Source: Eopsaltria australis (Eukaryota; Chordata; Aves; Passeriformes; Petroicidae). From it: a DNA stretch of 64,000 nucleotides. The stretch's first letter is position 1. Every line of letters begins with the position of its first letter. A program made the position numbers and the translations under genes. The stretch covers positions 992,001 through 1,056,000 of the forward strand of contig JAVTVJ010000518.1 in NCBI GenBank assembly GCA_034509425.1, read 5' to 3'. This document shows, in pieces, positions 27,901 to 39,190 of this stretch. The notes under the pieces were generated by a model that saw only the letters and a program-made list of their open reading frames with translations, was not told where the DNA came from and ran no database searches.

Positions 27901-29430
27901 AATTCAATCGAGCAAATTCCTGAATGAAAATGAATACTCTAATGTATTAGTCATGTATTCAGACACCTTCTCAATGTACTATGCTAAGTGAAGTGGCCTG
28001 TTTAAACCAAAACATGTTTTTCAAGGCTTACATACCACAGTGCTTAGCACAATTATTCACATAGACCCTTCATTGAATTAATATGAAAAATTATCTACAA
28101 ACAAAGAAGGGTATGAGATTTGGTCCTTAGTTGAATCACATGTACTGTTTTCCAATCAATATCAGCTGCAATGCTACAATGTATCTGCAATATTTTTACA
28201 AAACATTCTTTGTTTGATATTTCTATTTCTTCTGTTTCATAGTCAACATATCACCTATAACAGGAAAGGACAATTATTCTGTAATATAAACCAGCAGGCT
28301 ATAACTAATGACAAATATGCTGTTCCAGAAGGAAAGCACTGACTACAGTAGTGTCTATTATTTTAAGTGTCATTTTCATGGAATATTCAGAGAATTAGGA
28401 AACTGCGATGACAGTTTTGCAGCTTTGAAACTTTTTTACTCCATTTTTATTCCATTTATGAAATATTTTTGTGTACAATGGTTTTCTCTTGAAGCACACA
28501 ATATTTTTAGAAGCTGATAAGATGTTATATATCTAGCCTCTGTGTTCCAACTGCTGTTTTCAGAATGAGTCTGGTAACCCACAACATTCTGAGAACACTG
28601 TTGTCTTCCTGGGGAGCAGCCATGACTGTCAGACACTACATGAATATATACTGTGAGTGTTGCTTTATTTCTCTAAGCTTGTCATCCTGGAGGTTGCTGA
28701 TCTCCATTATTTGCTTGTTTCTTTAATTTTGTTTCTTCTGAAAAGGTCAGCACAACTGTGATATCTCGCTTTTATAGAGAAGTAGTAGCTGAGAATCTTG
28801 AGAAAAATGATAATTTGCTCTAGATCAGAATGACTCACAAAATTAACTTCACTATGTGTAATGTTAAATATTTTCCTATGCCTTCAGTTATTACTGAGAT
28901 TACTGCATTCTAGGAAAGTACCACTAAGACATCACATACCGGCAGAGCAACAAAGACATTTTCATGGCCCTTGAAACTCCCTGAAAAAGGGTTGGAAGAG
29001 GTACATTGGCTGTAAAACCTATCCTGAACCCTGAATAACTTTAGTTGCTTTGCTGTCAGTATCTATCCTAAATGTACAGTTACATTAGTTGCAATTATTA
29101 CAGTGAAGATATAGTCTTAGATTAGCATTTAGCTACTTCTTGAGCTACTGAAATTTTCACACATAATTTCATCACTATGTTCTAAAATTAAGTACATTCC
29201 TACCATAAGACTTATATCAGTTCACGGTGCTTGGTTTTGGCTTGGTCAGGAATATCTCTTGTGCCATTGTAAGAGTTGTGCTCATCACTTTTGGACAGAT
29301 TATTTTGAATGTTTAACTGTGTCCATGTTTTCCATGAGAATCTGGAGTGTGTGATGAACTCAGAGCTGAGGGTTCCATTAATAGACAGATAGTAAGATTC
29401 ATATGAAATTGGGCAGGAATGTTGATATGC
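24995..29430. other. Gene-free AT-rich sequence
   Basis: Nothing beyond chance frames. The longest, 25226-25591 (121 codons, plus), has no recognisable domain, no paired splice signals that convince, and is unlike any family I know. A short (aaaaag)n tract lies at 26811-26834. Confidence 0.6.
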
Positions 29431-29662
29431 TGGAGGGCAGGAGGGCTCTGCAGAGGGATCTGGCAAGGTTGGATCAATGGGACGAGGGTAGCAGTATGAG
29501 CTTCAATAACATCAAGTGCTGAGTCCTGCTCTTCCTCACATCAACTCCATGCAGTGCTACAGAGAGAGTGCTGGAGAGCCGCCAAGAGAAAAAGGACCTG
29601 AAGGTGCTGGTCAACAGCCCCTGAAGATGAGCTGACAGTGTGGCCATAAAGGCCAGGAAACA
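29431..29662 (+). mobile_element. CR1 LINE fragment, end of the reverse-transcriptase ORF, plus orientation
   Basis: The segment from 'ggagggcaggagggctctgc' through 'ccatgcagtgctacag' and 'aaaaggacctgaaggtgctg' to 'aaggccagg' matches, from memory, the avian CR1 region encoding the C-terminal part of ORF2. It is a broken remnant: no frame stays open across it on the plus strand. The 3' UTR and tail that normally follow are missing, so the copy is truncated at both ends. Confidence 0.8.
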
Positions 29663-32600
29663 ACTGAAAGTGGCACTTAGTGTGATAATTAGTTGGTATG
29701 GAGGTGTGAGTTATGGTTAGTTGGCATGCCAAGTCTTTGCCTCGCTCTCAGGATGTTTATTCAGGGTTACTAAGACAGACTGGTTTGTTACTAAGACTAA
29801 AATTATTATCTCAGCATTTTATTAAATTAATTGTAGGTGCCAAAGACTATAAAAGAGACCCTAAATGAGAGTTAAACCATGCTGAACTGATGAGTCTTAT
29901 TCATATGTTGTTAACTGTGCTATTGGCTGCTGCAAAGAGATAGTGTGATGTTACTACTCTTGAAACGTTAAATAACTCTCTGAAAAAATATCAAACAGAT
30001 ATAGCTTCAAAAGTATCAATTGTGAATTATAAATGCACTTTTACAACTTTATCTCTGCAAATGCTACTTGCCTTTTTTCTTAATGTAAACCAAGGAAATT
30101 ATATTTGAACTGATAAGGAGTTGGCAAGGTCTTTAATTTTAAAAGGTGTTAAATACTTTGCTCATTCACCCACCTTCTGGTATACATGACTATCTAACTA
30201 ATCTCTCAAAGAACATTTATGCTATTATCTGACAATTAGCCATAGTACTGTCAGATTTTTTTGGTAAAGATAGAACTCCACAACATTGCTCTCTTTCTCA
30301 TACACCGGCAGTTCAAACAGGCTATTAAATTATTTACAAATTCCATGCTCAAATTCCCTTATTCACCAGTTTGTGTAGCTGCTGAAAAATATATCCAAAA
30401 TATTTATTTTGTGTTTGGTATAAAAAACAATAAAACATATGCTTACTCTACCATACAGCACATTGCAATATAAGCAAGGAATCTGTTTTAAGATTGTCAC
30501 CTGTAATATTGAAAACATTGACTGAGGAGTGGAATTAAGAAAGGAAATGTAAAAGAGGACGACAGTTTTAACTTTCTATGCATTTGTCATCCTTTTGTTC
30601 AGAACTACTTATTTAAGTCACATGGTAAATGACTACATCTTCTGTAATCATAATGAGATTATTAACATCTAAATGTAGGTGCATAAATATAGACATTTAC
30701 ATGTGAACTAAACTCAAAACTTATTTGTCCAAAAAAATCATCTGCTGACTCCATTTAAGAAACATTCCTCACGTCCACTCTACTTTTCAGGTCTCTTATC
30801 TGCCAGCCTTGTGCAGCTGTGTCTGATACTCTAATATCTGAAAAACAGCAGAAGAAAAAAGCAGAAAATATACCCTGTTCCTATTTAGAGAAACCTGGAG
30901 TATTTTCCACTGATCAGAGGTATTTTCTGCTTAAGCTGAATATTCAGCTTCCCACACTTCCATTAACTCTAGGAACAGGATCTTCATTGATTGTTGTGTG
31001 AGATTAGTAAAAGAGCTCATGTTTAGACATCTGCATGGTAAGCACTGAAAAGCAAGTACCTGAATAGTGATCTGAACCCAGTCCTTATTTTACTCATGGT
31101 TCTCCACATTTTCCTTTCCTTTCTTATCTTTTAAATGTCTTACTTCTCCTGTTATGGATATTACTTCTGTAATGTAGGACTTTGGTTCAGTTGCTCTTTA
31201 GGCCCTCAGTAACATCTGAGATACCTTGGAATATCCATGACATTTTTGAGGGACTGGTGGACTTACAGTGGACCAAAGTCCTGGTCTGAGAGCTGGGTGC
31301 CAGGACAAGCACTTCTGGACTTCTACCCTAGTATCAGACTTTTATGTCATACAGCTACACTGAACTCTGCTGCTTACCTAGGGCTGCTTATATGCAGGTT
31401 TTGTCAAATAAGAATAAATCTTACCCCCCAGAACTTGCCCAATGAGCAAAACTTAATGCTTGTTTACAACACTGAACTTGTCCAACCAATATCCATTGGT
31501 GCTACCTATTACATACTTGGCTTATGTTGCAAACTTCACTGAAAATTATTTTGTAGTGCTTAGCTAAATGGTTTTGCAAGACCTATCAGAGGTTTCAAAG
31601 GATTACAATGTCTAGTTATGTCATATAGTTAGCCAAGGGTTTACCAGTAGGGATTTTGAATCATAAATGACTACACATGCTCAGTAATATCCTGTGTTAT
31701 ACTTTCTCTCTCCTGACCATTTACTGTCTCCTAAGCCATTAATCCTGTGGCTGCATAAAGTAGGCATTATTGCACTTTTGTCTGTTTTCAAATCACTTTG
31801 TCAAACTTAACAAAGGCAAAACAAAAAAGCAGAGAAGCAGACACTTTTTCATTATGGGGTGCAATGAATGCATATTACACTGGATTCTAAAACAGTATCA
31901 GAGTGTTTTTTTCTGAAATATGGCATGCAGACCCAAAATATCTACATGAAAGTTACTTAAATAATAAATTGATATGACCTCTTGTATTCAGATCTTAATT
32001 TCAGACATGGGCTTACATATTTTATCACACAGGTTAGCAAAAAAGAGTGTGGTAATTGCAAAGAGAGCAAATACTTCATCATCTATAGCAATTTATTACA
32101 TATAACAATAATTTTATTCCCCCTCCTGTTAACATCAAAAATAAAATAAACATATTTTCATCTGGAATACTTCATAAAATATAGTTGCATTAGATTAGGA
32201 TCAAGTTTAATTTTGAATTCTTATGAAATCACAGCAAAGTGAAATTTAAAAACACAGATTTAGTTATTGTGAGACCAATAGAAGTGAATTTTATAAACTT
32301 CAATAAACTCTCTTCCAGCATTTGACAGAAAAATTTAAATTGACATCGAGTTTCTTCTTTTTATTGCCAAAAAGACAATTATGTTTTTCTAGAAGATTAA
32401 AAAAAAAACTAAACCAAAAAATGCATCTAATTTTCCCACCTCTATATTTTTTTTTCATGTAAATGCTAAATTAACATTATCCCTGTGAATAACTGTAATG
32501 TTATAAGTATTATAATACTATACAATATTATTATGCTTTTGAATGTGAAATATAAATGAATAAAATAAAAGAAGATTAATGAGAAGGACAGTCAGGAAAC

Positions 32601-33549
32601 AAAATTTTGCTGGTATTGCTTCTACATAGCTGATTTTTTTACTTTTGTTAAATAACTATCACTTGAAATCTGACATGTGAATTCAAGCAATTAACAGAAT
32701 ATTTTAAAGAGTTTGCATGAATGACTTTGGAGTTTCAAGAAACTGTCCATAGACCCTGATCATGCTGTTTCTTCTACAGGAAGATAAATCCTGTTTTGTG
32801 TCCTGCTGGAAAGTATTTGTCATCAGTACTGCAGTCTGACTGTAATAATGTGATCAGGGACAAAAATATGATTTAGTTATCTTTATATCTTCTCACAAGG
32901 TGTATACTCTTCAATTTTCTTGTCTGTGTTCTAGCATTGTATTTTGTAATGTTATTAAAGAATGAATTTGATAACAGATATACTCCAAATCGAGGGTATA
33001 AATCATTTGAAAGCACAGAAAAGAAGGAAATCTGTTCTTTCTTTTTCCTTTGAAAGACTTCCTTGGAAAAATTAAGTACAATAAAAAATTGAGAGGAGAA
33101 GACGTCTTACTCCTATGTGGATTTTATAATCATGTGGTTACAATCAAATTTTTGCTTCCCGTGTTTGGGTCAAAAACACTCAAAATATCATTTTGGCATT
33201 GAAACATAACTTACACAGAAGGAAATTGACTTCCATATTGGTTTGGTAGCTCAAACATTCTTTGATTAAGAAGGCTATTTAGGTGTGTATTCCCTCATCA
33301 TGAAAACATCATGGTATCCCATCAGAAATACCCTCAGACTCCCAAATCCTGAGCAAGTCTTCAACAGGAACGGGCTAATATATCTCTGATTCTTCTGGTT
33401 ACATTCAGAAGACAGTTACTGTCAGCTCACATTTGTGACGTCTAGCAGATAAGCTGTGCTCTAAAATATCTACAGAAACAAGCTTCTGATGATCAATGTG
33501 TGGAGGAACAACATATATGTAGCTCAGATTTGAGTGCAGGCCATTCACT
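29663..33549. other. Gene-free sequence
   Basis: No gene or recognised repeat. Two plus frames (30261-30473 and 31237-31542) are short and lack known domains. A 14-bp perfect palindrome (agtattataatact) lies at 32506-32519, in AT-rich sequence where such words arise easily. Confidence 0.55.
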
Positions 33550-33603
33550 TGAGAGTTGGACTTGAAGATCCTTGTGTGTCCCTTCCAACTCAGAATATTC
33601 TGT
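33550..33603 (+). mobile_element. CR1 LINE extreme 3' end, plus orientation
   Basis: A ~54 bp piece reads 'gagagttggacttgaagatcc', then a 'gtgtcccttccaactcagaatattctgt' type ending. This is the classic CR1 3' terminus in which a gga-ctagatgat-like block precedes ccttccaac and a ttctgt tail. It is a very short, 5'-truncated copy. Confidence 0.8.
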
Positions 33604-34144
33604 AAGTGACCAGCCTTGTCTCAGAATATAAACATCTGGGACTATGAAATTACATAGCAAATTCTAGAAAACCTTAAATATTGCAGAAGCTGAACAATTT
33701 CCTTTGATCACTATTTTGAAATAATTAGTTAGACTTCTCTGAGATACATAGGTCAACTTTCCATTGTAAGGAAACAGAAATAAATTGACATCTGAAGAAG
33801 CAATTTTCTGCTTCTACTACAGGCATAGCAAATAGATAAGATGTACTCTGCTTTATAAATGCCATCCTAAAAAAAAATAAAATAAAATTGGACTGATTTG
33901 CTCCGAGTTGCACCTTAGAAATATAGGGAGGAATATGGTTGACCATGGACTGGCTTCCATCCACTTTGGTGCACTCTAGTGTTTTCCAGAATATGGAGCT
34001 GACAAACGTGACCTAGGAGCTATCTTTCTGGAAACTTGCAAGTAAAGATCTATGAGATACCTTAGGTTATCTCAAATAGTATAAAAACCTATAGTGAATT
34101 ATTTGAATATCACTTTTGATATTTTGAAATCTTCTATATCCCTG

Positions 34145-34274
34145 TCCAAAAATCTTAATCCATTGATTTTTTTCCAAAAGTAAATGGAAAATCAACAATT
34201 TGGTTTGATCCTACTACTTGTCAGATGAGATTAAGTCATGTGTAGACACTGAACATCATTAAAGTCAAAATTAC
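34145..34274 (+). repeat. Left arm of a long inverted repeat
   Basis: Aligned by eye, this ~130 bp segment is the reverse complement of 35184-35317 at about 92% identity: ten mismatches and one four-base gap, with an uninterrupted identical block of 39 bases. The outer ends begin 'tccaaaaatctta' on both arms. No target-site duplication is visible beside the arms. It may be a terminal inverted repeat of a non-autonomous DNA transposon or an inverted duplication. I do not recognise the family. Confidence 0.9.
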
Positions 34275-35183
34275 ATAAAACATATATCCTCCCTGTTACA
34301 TTGTATAGGGCATTGTTGGGATTTTTGACTGTATCTTTTGTGACCCAGTCTATATCTGGGTAAAAGATGATACAGTAACATGTCAGTGTGCATAAATATT
34401 TGTGTGAGTCTGAAATTCATGTCTCAATACCTGTAAGATACAACAGTCTTGATAGCACGTTGAAGGCAGCTGGGTTCCACCCAGCCAGGAAAGCTCAAAT
34501 TGATTGAGACATTTATGTTTAGACAACTGAATTGAATCATAGGTATTTTAAACCCATCTCTTCTCTTTTCTCACCTAATGCCTCTTTTCTCACCTAATGC
34601 CTTTATCACACAAAAGTCAGTTTGTCCTTACTTCTCAGCAGACCCAAACCTTGACATAAAATAAACAATTGGATTCAATGTAAATGGTATTTTATTTTAA
34701 TGAACTTTCTGGATGTATTGCCATTTAATTTATGAGACTTATTGCCTTCTGTTAACACTACTAATATACAATGTTTATATTATTAATGTGTCCTTGACAA
34801 TTGCCCTTTTTTTCAATTATTATCATCAGTATAACAATAGCACCTGAGTGTTACAGAACCCCAAGACGCTGCAAAAGTTAACAAAAATAGTCTATCTTTG
34901 AAAGTATTTTTAAGGATATTTAAATTGTAAATCTTTGTATTGGTTTGGTATACTATACTAATAATGGAAATGTAGTTAATTGTTTTAAAAATAATAAGTT
35001 TCTATTCCTATGGTGCACAGCCAGCACAGCAGATTTTTTATCTGCTTTGATGTAGTCTAGTATCCTTTATAACAAATTTGCTGTACTTATACAATTGCTT
35101 TTTTTTTTTTTTCCTTTTATATGACCACTCTTCTTAAGGTTAAGATGGTTTGATCCGAAGAATTTAGATAGGTTAATTCTAAG
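34275..35183. other. Spacer between the inverted-repeat arms
   Basis: About 909 bp with no open frame of note. It contains two small hairpins built from the same stem words: acccag/ctgggt at 34343-34361 and gctgggt/acccagc at 34469-34485. It also holds a 19-bp tandem duplication at 34563-34600 and a T run near 35099-35112. If the arms are a transposon's ends, this is its non-coding interior. Confidence 0.55.
34563..34600. repeat. 19-bp perfect tandem duplication
   Basis: The unit ctcttttctcacctaatgc occurs twice in direct succession with no mismatch, inside the inverted-repeat spacer. This is a probable replication-slippage duplication. Confidence 0.95.
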
Positions 35184-35317
35184 GTCATTTTGACTTTAAT
35201 GATGTTCAGAGTCTACATTTGACTTAATCTCATCTGACAAGTAGTAGGATCAAACCAAGTAGCTGATTTTCCTTTTAGTTTTGAAAAGAAAAAAATCAAT
35301 AGATTAAGATTTTTGGA
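35184..35317 (-). repeat. Right arm of a long inverted repeat
   Basis: This is the reverse complement of 34145-34274, with the same outer terminus. It differs from the left arm by a four-base insertion within its T/A-rich outer third and by clustered substitutions. The inner two thirds, including the shared 39-base block, are nearly unchanged. Confidence 0.9.
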
Positions 35318-37732
35318 TGTGGAAGGTAGAATGCAGAAAGACGAAGAAGGAAAAAGGATGTAGGGATGAAGAAGATTTCAACATATCATAAAACTGGTTT
35401 AATTTCTTGGGTGTATTTTAAACTGAGATGAGTGCAAAATTAAAAATTCAAAAAATCAACCCTACTCCTTCTTTAAAAAAATGAAAGTAGTAGATATGCA
35501 ATCATTATATTACAGTTTCAAGATAAGAAATAGAAGGAATTATCTCATTGGCATTTCCATGTGTACACTTCAATGTATGTCAAAGATGTGCTATATTTAT
35601 CTCACCTAATTTCAAGGACAACCCAGCTGAGGCTTCTGATTAAAGATTTCTGTTATAACTCCTGTTAGAATCACTTTTCACTTCTTTGCATAACAACACA
35701 TATATGCATATAATATGGCAAATCTGTAAGGAATTCAAAGAGAGGGTGGTTCAACATTGCATTGTGTTGCATGAAATTAACTACATGTTTCTCCTTTGTT
35801 TCTGGGTAAATTGTTTGCCAGTTAATCAGGTCCATTATATTTAATTACAAAGACATCGCTTCTCTGAATTTCCTCACCTTTCAGAATCTGACTTGCTCAG
35901 ATATATCATGTAGTCATACTGAGTTGATGGAAACACTGAAAGAGACATTTACATCTCTAATTCTGATAAGAATTGTCACAAAATTAATATATTTATAGAC
36001 ATGTTTGTGATGTTTTCTGGTAGAGCATGTTAACTTTGACCCAACACCTCACTAATGTGCCTTTCTGTATGCTGTGATATTGCTGGCCTGTAGTATCACT
36101 TGTAGCCACAAGCATCACTGTATTTTTCTCCCCACAAAATCTTTAATATTTTTATAATTTTATTTTTTCTCCCCTCCTTGTTTTGAAAAGGAGCCAGGTA
36201 GTAGGGAATAGAAAAAGGCTTTTGCCAAATAATGTAGGTTCTTTTCAAAATCTGGTAAGAACAAAGGGTATTTGGTTCCCAGTTTACACTTATTTTATGC
36301 CAAATAAAATGCTTTTAACAGATGTGAATGAATTAATATTTAATATGATGTGCAAAATCACTTTTGATAGAGGACCTTCTCTGGGGCACCAAGCTTTGTC
36401 AATTTTTAGCATGATTACGTTGGCTAAACTCAAAAATAAAAAGCAGTGTCTGGACAAAGCTTCATAATAGAAAGCTAAGACTAATAACTTGTAAAGCTGA
36501 GCTTTAATATTGTAATCACCTCCAAAAAGACACCTTGCTGGTACACTGGTTACACTCTGTTGCTATTTGAAATGGCCTGATGTTCAGTGTTTCTGAGCTG
36601 CAGGCTCTGTTTTGGTTTTTTTTAGGTTTAAGTAGTTTTATACCATCTCATGTCTATGTTTTCGCTCTTGAATCATTTACTTACCATCTATGCACAGCTC
36701 AACATCCATACATCAGTCATAAATTTTGTGTTTGCACTTCTCTCTTGCATGTCTATTTGATATATTTTTGTATGTAATTTTGACCTGAAGATTCCCATCA
36801 AAGATGCTCAATATTTCTTAAATAAGCACATTTGCAGTACTTCCTGCCATGATACCAGCATTAAATTTCTTCTTGCCTTGACATCAATACTTTTGCAGTT
36901 AATTCAAAATATTTCTGACATCGTAGTCTTTGGGATTTCTGTCTTTGCATGAGAATAGTTCTAATTCTGTTCTAAAGTCTAATTAATATGATGGATTGAA
37001 AGCAATGTTTGTGAGGTTTAAAAAGCAATAAGAACAGATGCCCTTGCAGGAAGAGCATGTTCAGAAAGGCTTTGATTTTCCTTAAGCCTTTTGAGTTCAT
37101 GGCAAAGAGGAAAGTAAATACTGTCTGGCTTCACTTGTCTTGTGTAATTTCATTCAGATAGACAAATTCTTAGAGTATACTGTGAAGTAAATGCATGTTC
37201 ATATTTTATTCTGTGGAAATTGGTTAATCTATTAATCATAAGTGGAAGATTTCTAAATAATAATGAAAATTTTTTAAATGTTTATGGACTATTGATGTTT
37301 ATATTATGTTCTGATATTTGCTTTTCCTAACTAACTTTTAATTACATTGAAGTAAATATGGCAAAGTGCTCTTAGTGCCACAGAACCCATAACTGTATCT
37401 TCTGTCCAAGAAGAAGGAAACACAGATATTATGTCAGTAGAATTCAATCATGGAAATTTCTTTAGTAATAAAGTGATAAAAGTGAGATAAAAATTAAAAG
37501 TTAGCCTTATTTTTAAAGTGGGAATTTATGTTTTGTTTAGATGCAAATTACAATAATTTAAGTATTTGCATCAATACAGTTAGCATTGTTTTTATGGCTA
37601 CTTGTGGGTTTTATATTAAATTCAATCTAAAAAGTTTGTTAGGCTGCTTCTACTTTACATTTTTAACTTACCACTATCTCTTTATTAAACACTTTTCTAT
37701 TGTATTCATTTACAATAAAAGAATTAAATTGC
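35318..37732. other. Gene-free sequence, part possibly regulatory
   Basis: No gene recognised. 35,690-35,890 is non-repetitive and carries SOX-like cctttgtttc and homeodomain-like ttaattac words. The rest is AT-rich with chance frames only, such as 36183-36467 (94 codons) and 37528-37899, whose 3' third runs into a CR1 copy. Confidence 0.5.
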
Positions 37733-38231
37733 ATCCAGCCCTGAGGTCCCCAGTACAACATATGGACCTGTTGGAGAGTGTCCAGCGGACAGCCAAGGTC
37801 AGAAAATTACCAGAGTCATGGTCAGAGAAAATGGTCAGAGAGCTGGAGCATATCTCCCATAAAGACAGGTTGAAAGGTCTTCCAGGTTGTTCAGCTTGAA
37901 GGAGTAGGCTCCAGTGACCTTATTGCAGATTTCCAGAAGCTAAAGAGAGTGTACAAGAAAGATGAAGACGGACTTCTAAAAGGGCCTGCAAGGAGGAATG
38001 ACTTTAAACTGAAAGAGGGTAGATAGTACCAGGAAGAATTTCTTCACTCTGAGTGTGGTGAGACACCAGAACAAGTTGCCAAGAGAAGTTGTGATACTCC
38101 GTCACTGGGACTATTCAAGGTCAGGTCAGATGGGGATTTTAGCAACCTGATCTAGTGAAAGATGCCCATGGCAGGGAGGTTGGGCTGCATGATCTTTAAA
38201 GTTTCTTCCAACCCAGCCCATTCTATGATTG
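37733..38231 (+). mobile_element. CR1 LINE 3' end (~500 bp), plus orientation
   Basis: The best-preserved CR1 in the window. In order it shows the 'ccctgaggtccccagtacaac' start block, 'ctggagcatatctcccataa', 'gttcagcttgaaggagtagg', 'gaccttattgcagatttcc', 'tttaaactgaaagagggtag', 'gtggtgagacaccagaac', 'cccatggcagggaggttgg', and the tail 'cttccaacccagcccattc' then 'tatgattgt'. It is 5'-truncated in the usual CR1 manner and ends at the typical tail. It encodes nothing intact. Confidence 0.95.
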
Positions 38232-38664
38232 TTTCACTTTTTAGAATGTCTTCAAACGTGGTCTACTTCTAAGTAAAACCCTTCCTCCTGTCTGAGCCAA
38301 GACTGATATAACATTTACCTTCTCTTGAGGAGTCAGATTGATATGAAGTATTCTATATTGCATGCTGAACAGAAGAAATGAAACTGAAATTATTCTATTT
38401 ATAGTTGAAAGTATCTTATCATCTAGGACCAATTTAGGGCAATAAGCTTAATTCAAAGTCAGAAATATACACTATCTAGTATGTCAGCTGCCATAAGAGG
38501 GAATGCAAGAACAATATTTCTCTTCCCACACTGTAGCAAAAAGCTGGAATTATGCTGACAATTAGTACAGTAACCACATAAAATTGCAGGACAGGTTAAA
38601 TAGACTTATATATTAGGACAAAATAATAGGATAAGGCAATGCTCAAATATTTTGCCCAAATGCC

Positions 38665-38686
38665 AAAAAAAAAAAAAAAAAAAAAA
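38665..38686. repeat. Poly-A tract
   Basis: Twenty-two uninterrupted A residues. No retrotransposed gene copy is recognised upstream of it. Confidence 0.95.
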
Positions 38687-38959
38687 CAACACAAAGGGAA
38701 ATAATTTGATTTTTAATTGCTTGCTTTTTTATAGGAAAAAAATTGCTTTTAGAAACTATGATATCTGTAGTAGATGGTCACAAAGGATCAAAGCTAATTG
38801 TACACTTTACACCTTTATATTTACCCGAATGCTTGTGCTGCAATATAGTCTTTAGCTATTTTATGTGCTGCTCTTTTCATGCATAGATTGTTAAACTTCT
38901 GCAGAGTTAAAAATCTTTGAACACAATATTTCTGACACAGGGAAGATAGCAGTAGAAAA

Positions 38960-39190
38960 ACTTAAAACAAAATGTCAAGGAAAATTGAGAACCGACTTCT
39001 GTATGAGGAGAAATTAAATGAACATGCTTGAGTTTGGAAAAGAAACGATTGGCAGGGGAAAAGAAAGATACAAGAGAAATAGGAAACAGTTGTTTGCTTT
39101 TTCAACAGAAGACCTGTTTCAATGAACAAGAACTGACCAAATTCAAGATGTAAAAGAAAGCATATTCTTCACAAAATACAGAATTAAAAT
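38960..39190 (+). mobile_element. Possible ancient CR1-like LINE fragment, plus orientation
   Basis: The word order tatgaggagaaattaaatgaac, gagtttggaaaagaaac, a gatacaagagaaatagg block and finally 'tattcttcacaaaata' resembles old CR1 3' regions known from reptiles and birds. Divergence is high and no 3' tail is seen, so the call rests on memory of the family layout. Confidence 0.4.
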
